Source of the DNA: Dehalococcoidia bacterium | GTDB taxonomy: Bacteria; Chloroflexota; Dehalococcoidia; DSTF01; WHTK01 | Assembly (NCBI GenBank): GCA_009377745.1 | Contig: WHTK01000006.1 | Coordinates: 1 to 64,000, forward strand | DNA length: 64,000 bases | Reading direction: 5' to 3' | In this document: piece after piece, positions 26,864 to 35,079 of the stretch | Layout: each line of letters begins with the position of its first letter | Position numbering within the stretch: the stretch's first letter is position 1 | The notes under the pieces: generated by a model | The model's input: only the letters and a program-made list of their open reading frames with translations | Told to the model about the DNA's origin: nothing | Databases searched by the model: none | Translations under genes and position numbers: made by a program

Positions 26864-28972
26864 CTAGCGCCGGTAGCGCGCCCCGCGACGGTTCGGCTTG
26901 TAGGTCACATCCCGCATCCGCTGCGCCGTCGCCTCATCCGAGTACGGCGCCAGGCCGTCCTGCCCCGCCACCGCCGCCAGCTCCTTGAGCGAGTCCGTAT
27001 CGGTGAGCAGCGCCCGCCGCAGCTCGATCACCTGGTCGCGCAGCCCCGCCGCCTTCTCGAACTCCAGCGCCTTCGCCGCCGCCTTCATCTGCTTCTCCAG
27101 CTCGATGACCATGCGCGCCAGCTCCTCCTTCGGCAGACTGCCGCCGGTGTTGTAGACCGACTTCTCCTCCGCCACCTTGCGCAGCGAGTCCGTGATGTCC
27201 TTGATCGCCTTCTGGATGCCCGCCGGCTCGATGCCGTGCTCCTCGTTGTAGCTCGTCTGGATCGCCCGGCGCCGCTCCGTCTCGCTGATCGCGTGCCGCA
27301 TCGAGTCCGTCACCTGGTCCGCGTACATGATCACCTGGCCGCTGACGTGGCGTGACGCCCGGCCGATGGTCTGGATCAGCGATCCGCCGCTTCGCAGGTA
27401 GCCCTCCTTGTCCGCGTCCAGGATCGCGACCAGGCTCACCTCCGGCAGGTCCAGCCCCTCCCGCAGCAGGTTAATGCCGACCACCACGTCGTACACCCCC
27501 AGCCTCAGGTCGCGCAGGATCTCGATGCGCTCCAGCGTGTCGATCTCCGAGTGCAGGTAGTGGGTACGGACGCCCATCTCCTGCAGGTAGTCAGCCAGGT
27601 CCTCGGCCATCTTCTTGGTCAGGGTCGTGACCAGCGTGCGCTCGTTGCGGTTGGCCCGCGCCCGGATCTGCTCCAGCAGGTCGTCGATCTGCCCCTTCGT
27701 CGGCTTCACCTCGATCTTCGGGTCGATGAGTCCTGTCGGCCGGATGATCTGCTCCACCACCTGCTGGCTGTGCTCCTGCTCGTAAGGGCCCGGCGTCGCC
27801 GAGACATAGATCACCTTCGAGATGTGCTCCTCGAACTCATCGAAGTTGAGCGGCCGGTTGTCCAGCGCCGAGGGCAGCCGGAAGCCGTAATCGACCAGCG
27901 TCGTCTTGCGCGCCAGGTCGCCGTGGAACATGCCGCGCACCTGGGGCAGGGCGATGTGCGACTCGTCGACAAAGAGCAGCCAGTCGTCCGGTAGGTAGTC
28001 GAGCAGCGTCCAGGGCGTGGAACCGGGGCCGCGGCGCGCCAGGTGGCGAGAGTAGTTCTCGATGCCGGAGGTGTAGCCCGCCTCCCGCAGAGACTCGATG
28101 TCGTAGCGGGTGCGCTCCTCCAGCCGCGAGGCCTCCAGCAGCCGCCCGGCCTCCTTGAACTCCCGCAGCCTCTCCTCCAGCTCCGCCTCGATGTCCGCGA
28201 CGGCCAGCTCCAGCTTGTCCTTGGACGTGACGAAGTGCTTGCTCGGGTAGATGTCGATCGAGTCGCGCTCCGAGACGACCTCGCCGGTCAGCGGGTCAAC
28301 TTCGATGATCCGCTCCACCTCGTCACCAAAGAAGTCGATGCGCACCGCCAACTCGTCGTAGGCCGGCGTGATCGTCAGCGTGTCGCCGCGGACGCGGAAC
28401 TTGCCTCGTATCGGGTTGATGTCGTTGCGCTCGTACTGCATCTCCACCAGCCGGCGCATGACCGAGCTGCGGGGCGCCCGCTGACCCTTCTCGAAGTGGA
28501 CGACGAAGCTCTGATACTCCTCCGGGTCGCCCAGACCGTAAATGCAGGAAACGGAGGCCACGATGATCACGTCCTTGTGCTCGAAGAGCGCGCGGGTGGC
28601 CGCGTGCCGCAGCTTGTCGATCTCGTCGTTGATGTCCGCGTCCTTGGCTATGTAGGTGTCGGTGCGGGGGATGTACGCCTCGGGCTGGTAGTAGTCGTAA
28701 TAGGAGACAAAGTACTCGACGGCGTTGTGGGGGAAGAATTCCTTGAACTCACTGCAGAGCTGGGCGGCCAGCGTCCGGTTCGGCGCCAGCACCAGGGTGG
28801 GGCGCTGCCAGCGCTCGATGATGTTCGCCATCGTGAAGGTCTTGCCCGAGCCCGTGACGCCGAGCAGGGTCTGCTTCGTCAGCCCGCGCTCCAGCCCGCC
28901 CACGAGGCCATCGACGGCCTCCGGCTGGTCGCCGGTGGGCCTAAAGTCAGAGACAATCTCGAATTGGGTCAT
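26864..28972 (-). CDS. uvrB: Excinuclease ABC subunit B
   Basis: A complete 702-residue UvrB, the DNA-damage verifying helicase-like subunit of nucleotide excision repair. Visible: Walker [15 protein letters not shown] near residue 38, the beta-hairpin region [12 protein letters not shown], the Walker B box [13 protein letters not shown], motif [12 protein letters not shown], the helicase block [27 protein letters not shown], and the C-terminal UvrC-binding UVR motif [20 protein letters not shown]. Its ATG follows the TAG of the DUF5615 toxin gene without a single base between them, so the three minus-strand genes are read as one unit. Confidence 0.97.
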   Translation of the reverse strand: MTQFEIVSDFRPTGDQPEAVDGLVGGLERGLTKQTLLGVTGSGKTFTMANIIERWQRPTLVLAPNRTLAAQLCSEFKEFFPHNAVEYFVSYYDYYQPEAYIPRTDTYIAKDADINDEIDKLRHAATRALFEHKDVIIVASVSCIYGLGDPEEYQSFVVHFEKGQRAPRSSVMRRLVEMQYERNDINPIRGKFRVRGDTLTITPAYDELAVRIDFFGDEVERIIEVDPLTGEVVSERDSIDIYPSKHFVTSKDKLELAVADIEAELEERLREFKEAGRLLEASRLEERTRYDIESLREAGYTSGIENYSRHLARRGPGSTPWTLLDYLPDDWLLFVDESHIALPQVRGMFHGDLARKTTLVDYGFRLPSALDNRPLNFDEFEEHISKVIYVSATPGPYEQEHSQQVVEQIIRPTGLIDPKIEVKPTKGQIDDLLEQIRARANRNERTLVTTLTKKMAEDLADYLQEMGVRTHYLHSEIDTLERIEILRDLRLGVYDVVVGINLLREGLDLPEVSLVAILDADKEGYLRSGGSLIQTIGRASRHVSGQVIMYADQVTDSMRHAISETERRRAIQTSYNEEHGIEPAGIQKAIKDITDSLRKVAEEKSVYNTGGSLPKEELARMVIELEKQMKAAAKALEFEKAAGLRDQVIELRRALLTDTDSLKELAAVAGQDGLAPYSDEATAQRMRDVTYKPNRRGARYRR

Positions 28973-29323
28973 CTACCAGGCTCGTGAACGCGAACGTCCG
29001 GGACTGACCACCGTGATGCAGCCGGTGAGTTCAGCGAGGTCCTGATCGCGAATGAAATCCTCAAAGGCCGTGGTGATTCGCGTTGCGCCAAACCACGACG
29101 GCAGGCGGAGCAGCACTAGGCCGGACGGCCGCGGCAAGGCATCAAGCGGGAAATCAAGGTCTTGCGTGATCAAGATTCGTTGCTCAACGGCGGCGAGTCG
29201 CCAGACTTCTTCGTCAGTCGAACCCTGGTGCGGGCCACGGGTGATTCCGATAGCGTCATGTCCATGATTCACCAAGGCTTCTGTAATCGACGGAGGCAAA
29301 TTCTCATCAACGAGGAAGCGCAC
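28973..29323 (-). CDS. DUF5615 PIN-like toxin
   Basis: A 116-residue PIN-like protein (COG4634). It starts MRFLVDENLPPSITEAL, with the first acidic pair at residues 6-7, and has RILITQDLDFPLDALP near 70, the second acidic site. This Mut7-C/PIN-like fold is usually the toxin (putative RNase) of a pair with a DUF433 antitoxin, as here, where the genes overlap by 17 bases. The final residues PGRSRSRAW run to a TAG that touches the uvrB ATG. Confidence 0.85.
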   Translation of the reverse strand: MRFLVDENLPPSITEALVNHGHDAIGITRGPHQGSTDEEVWRLAAVEQRILITQDLDFPLDALPRPSGLVLLRLPSWFGATRITTAFEDFIRDQDLAELTGCITVVSPGRSRSRAW

Positions 29324-29534
29324 GCACGCGCTCTCTAGAGACGACCTCGGCTGCGTAGATCAGGCCTGCTCGGACGTCATCCTCCGTGACATTGTAGGCC
29401 TGACAAACGTCCTCGATGGTGTCGCCACCGCCCAAGGCACCGATGAGCATCTGCACTGGTACACGCGTACCTTTGATGACTGCGTGTCCCGCGGCTATTG
29501 CCGGATCGATTGTGATTCTGTCCTGCCACTTCAT
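29307..29534 (-). CDS. DUF433 antitoxin
   Basis: A 75-residue helix-turn-helix-like DUF433 protein: MKWQDRITIDPAIAAGHAVI, KGTRVPVQMLIGAL and EDVCQAYNVTEDDVRAGLIY. I place the start at 29534 because GGAGAAGCT lies directly upstream and the family begins there; the frame is open to 29570. Known DUF433 proteins neutralise DUF5615 toxins and probably repress their own promoter. It overlaps the toxin gene and heads the operon that ends in uvrB. Confidence 0.85.
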   Translation of the reverse strand: MKWQDRITIDPAIAAGHAVIKGTRVPVQMLIGALGGGDTIEDVCQAYNVTEDDVRAGLIYAAEVVSRERVRALPR

Positions 29535-29608
29535 AGCTTCTCCTGCCACAACGCTATTATCCCACGCCAAGAATGCCGCTGCCGGAAAAGATCAGGCGTC
29601 TCCCCAGA

Positions 29609-29637
29609 TTGACGACTTTTCGGCGCGCTGATACCAT
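29609..29637 (+). promoter_or_regulatory. Sigma-70-type promoter with extended -10
   Basis: TTGACG at 29609-29614, a 17-base spacer and TACCAT at 29632-29637 preceded by TGA (extended -10). Transcription would start near 29644, just before the small ORF and terminator described next. Divergent from the antitoxin gene. Confidence 0.55.
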
Positions 29638-29657
29638 CGGTCTCAGGAAAGGAGGTG

Positions 29658-29735
29658 ATGCGGATGGACCATCAACGTTGTAAGGCTAGTGCCTGGCCAT
29701 CCGCCTATTTAACTATGCGAGGTTACTCAGCCTAG
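29658..29735 (+). CDS. 25-residue leader ORF in a structured leader before birA
   Basis: AAAGGAGGTGATG places an exceptionally good ribosome binding site (complement of the 16S tail) directly on ATG 29658. The frame reads MRMDHQRCKASAWPSAYL then TMRGYSA and stops at TAG 29733-29735. The same RNA folds: GCGGATGG near the start pairs with CCATCCGC at about 29697-29704, AACTA pairs with TAGTT around the stop codon, and CCGCAG/CTGCGG forms a hairpin at about 29773-29788. A strong terminator follows. This layout suits a leader peptide controlling attenuation of birA, or an independent small RNA/peptide gene. The peptide is not known to me. Confidence 0.5.
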   Translation: MRMDHQRCKASAWPSAYLTMRGYSA

Positions 29736-29793
29736 TTATAGGCGAAAGTCGGGCCCTGGCCTGACAACTGACCGCAGACACTGCGGATAAGAC

Positions 29794-29823
29794 GAGAGCC
29801 CCGGCAGCAATGCCGGGGCTCTC
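29794..29823 (+). terminator. Rho-independent-type terminator or attenuator hairpin
   Basis: A perfect 13-base-pair stem, GAGAGCCCCGGCA and TGCCGGGGCTCTC, with a GCAA tetraloop, followed by AATTTGT. It lies after the leader ORF and about 100 bases before birA. Confidence 0.7.
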
Positions 29824-29925
29824 AATTTGTCGGGCGTATAATCGGGCGCGCCACGGACGATAGCCTAGACCACACTAAACTAGGCTCATCAGGCACGATG
29901 CTTGGAGGCAGTAGGAGCAGCGAGT

Positions 29926-30801
29926 TTGGCAGAGTCGAGCATGGATAGGTTCCGTCGCATGATGGACTCGATGCAGTTCGAGACGCTGCCCCTATTCTCG
30001 AAGCCTCACTTCTCCTGGAACCTCAGAACAGACTACGTCGGCCGCCGCTTCGTCTACCGCCCCGAATCCGAATCGACGATGGACGACGCGCGCCGCATGC
30101 TGGAGCGCTTTCGCCTCACTTCTGGCGCCGTCCTCCTTGCCGAGACCCAGACCGGCGGTCGTGGCCGTGGTGGGCGCAGCTGGGTCTCACCGCCGGACGT
30201 CAACCTCTACTTCACCGTGATCATGAGCTCATCTCTCGCCGAGAGCCGGCACTTCGCCTATGTGACGCCGCTGGCCACCGCGCTCGCCATCGAGGAGGTG
30301 GCAGCCAGGCTGGGCGCTGACCTACACGCCGATCTCAAGTGGCCCAACGACGTGCAGCTCGGCGGCCACAAGGTCGCGGGCATACTGATCGAGACGACGG
30401 AACGAGAGTCAGGCGAGCCGGTGACGCTGGTCGGCGTGGGGATCAACGTCAACGTCGATGTCGCTGCCTATCCGGAGATCGCCGGCATTGCCACCAGCCT
30501 GCGTGATGTCATCGGCGCGAAGGCGCCGCGAGAAGAGGTCCTCGGCGCCTTCTGCAACCACTTCGAGGCGCTCTACGAGGAGGCGCTGGCCGGCAGCCGC
30601 GCGCCCTTTGATGCCTGGCGCCAGCGTCTGATCACCCTCGGCCGCCAGGTTGTTGCCAGCGGCGGCGATGAGTCCATCGCTGGTGTCGCGGTCGACGTGG
30701 ACGATAACGGGGCGCTGATCATCGAGACGCCGGAAGGACGGCGCGTGCGCGTCGAAGCCGGCGACGTTACTCTCAGCGCCGACGGCGGCTTTGGGGCTTA
30801 A
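29926..30801 (+). CDS. birA: Biotin-[acetyl-CoA-carboxylase] ligase
   Basis: A biotin protein ligase that activates biotin to biotinyl-AMP and transfers it to carboxylase BCCP domains. Core motifs: ESTMDDARRMLE, TQTGGRGRGGRSWVSPP (biotinyl-AMP loop), DLKWPNDVQLGGHKVAGILIE split over the catalytic Lys, and GVGINVN. The C-terminal SH3-like domain is present. There is no N-terminal helix-turn-helix, so it is a class I, non-repressor ligase. The frame opens at TTG 29902; I prefer TTG 29926 with AGGAG eight bases upstream, and ATG 29941 is possible. Leader RNA upstream may regulate it. Confidence 0.92.
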   Translation: MAESSMDRFRRMMDSMQFETLPLFSKPHFSWNLRTDYVGRRFVYRPESESTMDDARRMLERFRLTSGAVLLAETQTGGRGRGGRSWVSPPDVNLYFTVIMSSSLAESRHFAYVTPLATALAIEEVAARLGADLHADLKWPNDVQLGGHKVAGILIETTERESGEPVTLVGVGINVNVDVAAYPEIAGIATSLRDVIGAKAPREEVLGAFCNHFEALYEEALAGSRAPFDAWRQRLITLGRQVVASGGDESIAGVAVDVDDNGALIIETPEGRRVRVEAGDVTLSADGGFGA

Positions 30802-31262
30802 GGCGCTGCCGTTTCAGATGCGCCGGCCTCTGCCAGGCGCTTGACGTTGCGCATCGACTTACTCCAGACGCGGCGCAGGTGCGGCCCGACCAGCAACGCA
30901 AAGCCGAGCTCGCCCAGCGGCCCAAGCGGCGGCTCAAACTCCTCGAACCAGGTGAAGATCGTCCCGCCGGACGCCGAATCAAGCCGGAAGTAGGCCGTCC
31001 CCGTGAACTGGCCGCGGTGCACAACGCCCAGCTCGCGCGGGGCGTCCCACTTCGTGATCTCCATCACGTCGTGGATCAAGGGCAGACCAAAAAGCTGGCT
31101 CGTCAGGTCCAGGACTGCGCCTTGGCCATTCTTGACCTCGCTGACGATATCGAGGCATGCGACGTCTTCCATCCAGCGCTCCTGACCGCTGAGGTCGCTG
31201 ATGATCTCCCAGACCCGCTCCGGCGGCGCGTCGATGAACAGCCGCAGGTCGACTTCGGCCAT
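30798..31262 (-). CDS. SRPBCC (START/polyketide-cyclase-like) protein
   Basis: A 154-residue helix-grip protein: MAEVDLRLFIDAPPERVWEI opens with the typical strand and APPERVW turn; ELGVVHRGQFTGTAYFRLDS and GTIFTWFEEFEPP form later strands, and a long C-terminal helix closes the pocket. Members bind lipids or hydrophobic ligands; the particular role is unknown. Its ATG shares one base with the TGA of the NfeD gene (TGATG), implying translational coupling. It is convergent with birA with a four-base overlap. Confidence 0.85.
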   Translation of the reverse strand: MAEVDLRLFIDAPPERVWEIISDLSGQERWMEDVACLDIVSEVKNGQGAVLDLTSQLFGLPLIHDVMEITKWDAPRELGVVHRGQFTGTAYFRLDSASGGTIFTWFEEFEPPLGPLGELGFALLVGPHLRRVWSKSMRNVKRLAEAGASETAAP

Positions 31263-32638
31263 CAGACGCTGTCGCTGGTTACATTGGCGGCCGGCAGCAG
31301 CTTGATCGAAGCCGGGTCGCGCTTGACCCGCAGTCGCAAGCCCTCCGTCCGGGTGATGATCACCGGCGCGTCTTCCTCAATCGGTGGATCTTCCGCCGTC
31401 GCTTTCCAGGTCTCGCCCGCCACCCAGACGACGCCCTTGGGGTCGAGACGGCTGCGTGTCGTCCCTTTGGCGCCGATCAGCGATTCACGTCCCGAGTGGG
31501 CAGGCATCCGTCGCATCTGCATCAGCGCCCGCGCCAGAGCAAGGACGAAGGCCCCTGCAATGACACCGAAGCCGATGACCAGCCAGCGCGAGACCTGAAA
31601 CTCCGGCGTGTCGTTGCTGCCGCTGAGGATCAATCCGCCGAAGATCATCGCCGCGATGCCACCAACGCCGAAGACACCGAAGCCGGTGACGAAGACCTCG
31701 GCCAGCAGCAGCGTTAGGCCCAAGACGATGAGAGCGACGCCGGCCCAGTTCGTCGGCAGGGAGCCAAGGGCGAAGAAGGCCAGGATGATCGCAATGACGC
31801 CGAAGATGCCGATGCCAAAGCCGGGGGAGATGATCTCGATCACCAAGGCCAGGCCACCAAGGCTCAGTAGCAGGAAGGCGATATTGGGGTCGGCGATCAC
31901 GTAGAGCAGTTGCTCCAGGATGGTGGTGTTCTCTTCGTGGATTGGGGCGGCAGCAGTGCGGATGGTCACCGTAGTGGTCGCCCCCGCGTCGGTCGCCACC
32001 AGAGCCTCGCGACCGTCCGATTGCTGCAGCAGATGGTCAAGGCCGTTGGCGACGAAATCGACGACGTTGAGATTGACAGCCTCGGTCTCGTTGACGGCGA
32101 CAGCGTTGCGCACTGCGTCCTCGGCCCAGTCGGCGTTGCGGCCACGCTGCTCCGCAATGCCGCGAATGTAGGCGACGGAGTCGTTGGTCACCTTGCGTCC
32201 CAGCGCGCCCTCGATGTCCTCACCGCTGGAGTTGATCGGGGTAGCGGCACCGATCGTCGTGCTGGGCGCCATGGCGGCGACGTGGCCGGCCATCGTGATA
32301 AAAGTACCAGCGGAAGCTGCGCGCCCACCGGCCGGGGCGACGAAGACGATCACCGGGACACGCGAGGACTGGATGCGCTGGATGATCTTGCGCATGGAGC
32401 TATCGAGGCCGCCGGGCGTATCGAGGCGCATGACAACGGCGCGAGCGTCGGACTCTTCCGCCCCATCGATGCCGCGGTCTATATAGCGCTCCATGACCGG
32501 GTTGACGATGCCTTCCCAGGTCAGCACATGGACCTGATCCGGCTCTACGTCATCGCCGCCACAGGCAACCGCCAGCACGCCGATCAGGATCATCAGCACG
32601 CCGAGAACACCGAGAGGCCGTCGGAGCAGACGTGACAT
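31262..32638 (-). CDS. NfeD-family membrane-bound ClpP-class serine protease
   Basis: A long-form NfeD protein of 458 residues. A lipoprotein-type signal with lipobox LAVACG ends near residue 27. The ClpP-like protease domain follows (VMRLDTPGGLDSSMRKIIQR, APAGGRAASAGTFI with the likely nucleophile Ser, and a Lys in the following helix region). Then come four to five transmembrane helices at about 240-365 and a C-terminal NfeD OB-fold domain (LIGAKGTTRSRLDPKGVV). Such proteases cut stomatin-like partners in the membrane; no stomatin gene adjoins it here. It leads the operon with the SRPBCC gene. Confidence 0.9.
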   Translation of the reverse strand: MSRLLRRPLGVLGVLMILIGVLAVACGGDDVEPDQVHVLTWEGIVNPVMERYIDRGIDGAEESDARAVVMRLDTPGGLDSSMRKIIQRIQSSRVPVIVFVAPAGGRAASAGTFITMAGHVAAMAPSTTIGAATPINSSGEDIEGALGRKVTNDSVAYIRGIAEQRGRNADWAEDAVRNAVAVNETEAVNLNVVDFVANGLDHLLQQSDGREALVATDAGATTTVTIRTAAAPIHEENTTILEQLLYVIADPNIAFLLLSLGGLALVIEIISPGFGIGIFGVIAIILAFFALGSLPTNWAGVALIVLGLTLLLAEVFVTGFGVFGVGGIAAMIFGGLILSGSNDTPEFQVSRWLVIGFGVIAGAFVLALARALMQMRRMPAHSGRESLIGAKGTTRSRLDPKGVVWVAGETWKATAEDPPIEEDAPVIITRTEGLRLRVKRDPASIKLLPAANVTSDSV

Positions 32639-32683
32639 ATGTCAATTATAAGGCGCAGCGCCCTCTAACAGGCGGCCGGCTAA

Positions 32684-32713
32684 TTGGACGCACTAATGGG
32701 GCTACTGTAGTAT
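32684..32713 (+). promoter_or_regulatory. Candidate promoter of the his operon
   Basis: TTGGAC at 32684-32689, an 18-base spacer and TAGTAT at 32708-32713. It lies in the divergent nfeD/hisG gap and leaves a leader of about 150 bases before hisG. Confidence 0.45.
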
Positions 32714-32748
32714 GAGCTTCGTAAAATGCTAAGAGTCTTTTCGCCACT

Positions 32749-32845
32749 GAGTCTGAAAAGCCACATGCATACTGGCGCGGCCTGAGCCGGGCGCCTGCTC
32801 GTCCTTGCCGCGCGCTTTCTAACATCCTTCTACTCGTTCAGACTC
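32749..32845 (+). promoter_or_regulatory. Candidate structured leader of the his operon
   Basis: GAGTCTGAA at 32749-32757 is the exact complement of TTCAGACTC at 32837-32845, and the enclosed 79 bases are GC-rich with internal pairing (for example GGCGC with GCGCC). A fold that closes 20 bases before the hisG ATG could control the operon. No typical run of His codons or U-tract was found. Confidence 0.35.
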
Positions 32846-32865
32846 ATTCGAGAAAGTGGTGAAGA

Positions 32866-33744
32866 ATGGAAGCTCGGAAACTTCGCCTTGCTATCCCCAA
32901 TGGCAGTTTGCAGCAGGCCACGGTCGACCTGTTCTGCAAGGCCGGTTACAACATGTCGATCTCCGGTCGCTCTTATCACCCCATCGTCGATGACGAAGAG
33001 CTCGATTGCCTGCTGGTCCGGCCGCAGGAGCAGCCGCGCTATGTCCAGGACGGCCTGATCGACGCAGGGATCACCGGCTTTGACTGCATCCGCGAGACCA
33101 ACTCGGACGTTGTCGAGGTACTGGAGATGGCCTACTCCAAGGTCTCGCGCCGGCCAACGCGCTGGGTTTTCGTCGTGCCAGACGCCTCACCGATCCGGAC
33201 CGTGAGCGACCTCGAAGGCAAGCGCATCGCGACCGAGATGGTCAACCTGACGCGCGAGTTTCTCGAAAGCCGCGGCGTCCACGCGCTGGTCGAATACTCC
33301 TACGGCGCCACCGAAGTGAAGCCTGGTCTGCTTGCCGACGCGATCATGGACGCTACCGAGACTGGCAGCTCCATCCGCGCCAACAACCTGCGCATCGTCG
33401 ATACGGTGATCGAAAGCACTCCGCGCTTCATCGCCAGCAAGCAGGCCTGGGAAGACCCCTGGAAGCGCCAGAAGATCGAGGACATCTCGCTCATGCTGCG
33501 GGGCGCCATCGCCGCCCTAGGCAAAGTCTGGCTGTCGATGAACGTCAAACGCGCCGACCTCGATGCCGTTATTGCCATCCTGCCTGCGCTGGACAAGCCC
33601 ACCGTCGCTTCGCTTTCCGACCCGGATTGGGTCGACGTGACGACGATCGTCGACGAGGATCTGGTGCACCAGATTGCGCCCCGGCTCAAGAAAGCGGGCG
33701 CCCGCGGTATCGTCGAATACCCCCTGAACAAGATCATCGAGTAA
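32866..33744 (+). CDS. hisG: ATP phosphoribosyltransferase, long form
   Basis: First enzyme of histidine synthesis, joining ATP and PRPP. At 292 residues it is the long, HisZ-independent form: catalytic domains with RLAIPNGSLQQATVDLFCKA and DAGITGFDCIRE, the PRPP loop DATETGSSIRANNLR, and a C-terminal ACT-like regulatory domain (about 215-290) that normally binds histidine for feedback inhibition (DVTTIVDEDLVHQIAPRLKK). A GTGGTGAAGA site precedes the ATG. It heads hisG-hisD-hisC-hisB. Confidence 0.95.
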   Translation: MEARKLRLAIPNGSLQQATVDLFCKAGYNMSISGRSYHPIVDDEELDCLLVRPQEQPRYVQDGLIDAGITGFDCIRETNSDVVEVLEMAYSKVSRRPTRWVFVVPDASPIRTVSDLEGKRIATEMVNLTREFLESRGVHALVEYSYGATEVKPGLLADAIMDATETGSSIRANNLRIVDTVIESTPRFIASKQAWEDPWKRQKIEDISLMLRGAIAALGKVWLSMNVKRADLDAVIAILPALDKPTVASLSDPDWVDVTTIVDEDLVHQIAPRLKKAGARGIVEYPLNKIIE

Positions 33745-33756
33745 GCGCCGACAGCC

Positions 33757-35079
33757 ATGCGGATCATCGAGGGCGCCGAAGCAGCGCGACAGACCATCCT
33801 TCGCCGCCAGCCGGCCAGCCAGACCGAGCTCGGGCCGGCCGGACGCGCCCGTACTGCCGAAGTCTTTGGCCAGCCGCTCTCCGCGGTTGAGGCAGTGCAG
33901 CGGATTATCGATGACGTCCGCACTGAGGGCGACGCTGCCGTCCTGCGCTACTGCAAGGCGTTCGATGGCGTCCAGTACCAGCGTCTGGAAGTCCCACAGG
34001 CTCAGATCGAGGCCTCGCTTCGGCTCATCGAGCCTGAGCTGCGTGAGGCGCTGGAGTTCGCCGCCGGTCGCGTGCGCCGCTACCACGAGGGCCAACTCAA
34101 GCGCACCATCGCCTCTTACGTCGTTGACGGCCTTGGCGTGCAGGTGCGGCCCATCGAGACCGTGGGCTTCTATGCCCCCGGCACATCACCGGTCTACCCA
34201 TCGTCTGTCTTGCACACGGTCGTGCCGGCCAAGGTTGCCGGCGTGGAAAACGTCGTCCTGATCAGCCCTGCCGATGCGACCGGTGCGATCCCTCCGATCA
34301 AGCTGGCCGCCGCCGCCATCGCCGGCGCCGACCGTGTCTTCGCGGCCAGCGGCGCTCAAGCCGTCGCGGCCCTGGCTTACGGCACGGAAAGTTTCCCCCG
34401 CGTCGACAAGATCGTCGGGCCGGGCAGCATCTTCGTCACCCTGGCCAAGCGCGCCGTCTTCGGTGACGTCGGCATCGATTCGATCTACGGCCCCACTGAG
34501 ACCGTGGTCGTCGCGGACGAGACGGCTGACCCGGCCCTCTGCGCCGTCGACCTCATCGCCCAGGCTGAGCACGACGAGCTTGCTTGCCCGATCTTCATCA
34601 CCAACTCCCGTGACCTGGCCGAGCGCGTCTCCGTCGAGGTGGAGGAGCGACTCGCCATTCTGCCCCGCGCCGACGTCGCCCGCGCTGCCTTTGACAACCG
34701 CGGCGGGGTGGTTGTGGCCGCGTCGATTGAGGAGGCCGTGACTCTGGCGAGTGACTTCGCGCCCGAGCATCTCTGCATCCTGGCCAAGGACAGCAAGCGT
34801 CTGGCGCCCCTGGCCAAGAACGCCGGCGGTCTCTTCCTCGGCGACGGCTCGCCGGAGGCCATCGGCGACTACACCGGCGGTCCCAGCCACGTCATGCCAA
34901 CCGGCGGCGCCGCCCGCTTCGCCTCGCCGCTTAGCGTCCAGGACTTCCTCAAGTTCAGCACCGTGATGAACCTGGCCGCCGACGGCGTCTTCGACCTGGG
35001 TCCCGCCGCGGCGATCATCGCCCGCGCCGAAGGCCTCGTAGGGCACGCTCGCGCCATTGAAGAGCGGCTGCCAAAGTGA
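33757..35079 (+). CDS. hisD: Histidinol dehydrogenase
   Basis: A 440-residue zinc enzyme that oxidises histidinol to histidine in two NAD-dependent steps. Clear motifs: FYAPGTSPVYPSSVLHTVVP, GAQAVAALAYGTESFPRVDK, IVGPGSIFVTLAKRAVFGDV, the catalytic region DLIAQAEHDELACPIF with the Glu-His pair, ASDFAPEHLCI, and the C-terminal FLKFSTVMNLA. Twelve bases after hisG, and it overlaps hisC by four. Complete and normal for the family. Confidence 0.96.
   Translation: MRIIEGAEAARQTILRRQPASQTELGPAGRARTAEVFGQPLSAVEAVQRIIDDVRTEGDAAVLRYCKAFDGVQYQRLEVPQAQIEASLRLIEPELREALEFAAGRVRRYHEGQLKRTIASYVVDGLGVQVRPIETVGFYAPGTSPVYPSSVLHTVVPAKVAGVENVVLISPADATGAIPPIKLAAAAIAGADRVFAASGAQAVAALAYGTESFPRVDKIVGPGSIFVTLAKRAVFGDVGIDSIYGPTETVVVADETADPALCAVDLIAQAEHDELACPIFITNSRDLAERVSVEVEERLAILPRADVARAAFDNRGGVVVAASIEEAVTLASDFAPEHLCILAKDSKRLAPLAKNAGGLFLGDGSPEAIGDYTGGPSHVMPTGGAARFASPLSVQDFLKFSTVMNLAADGVFDLGPAAAIIARAEGLVGHARAIEERLPK

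Noticed and set aside
28043..28987. 314-codon plus-strand frame opposite uvrB
   Set aside because: Mirror of uvrB codon bias; Val/Leu/Arg/Asp repeats without structure.
32729..32785. Possible his leader peptide (MLRVFSPLSLKSHMHTGAA)
   Set aside because: Only two His codons and no ribosome binding site; not a convincing attenuator peptide.
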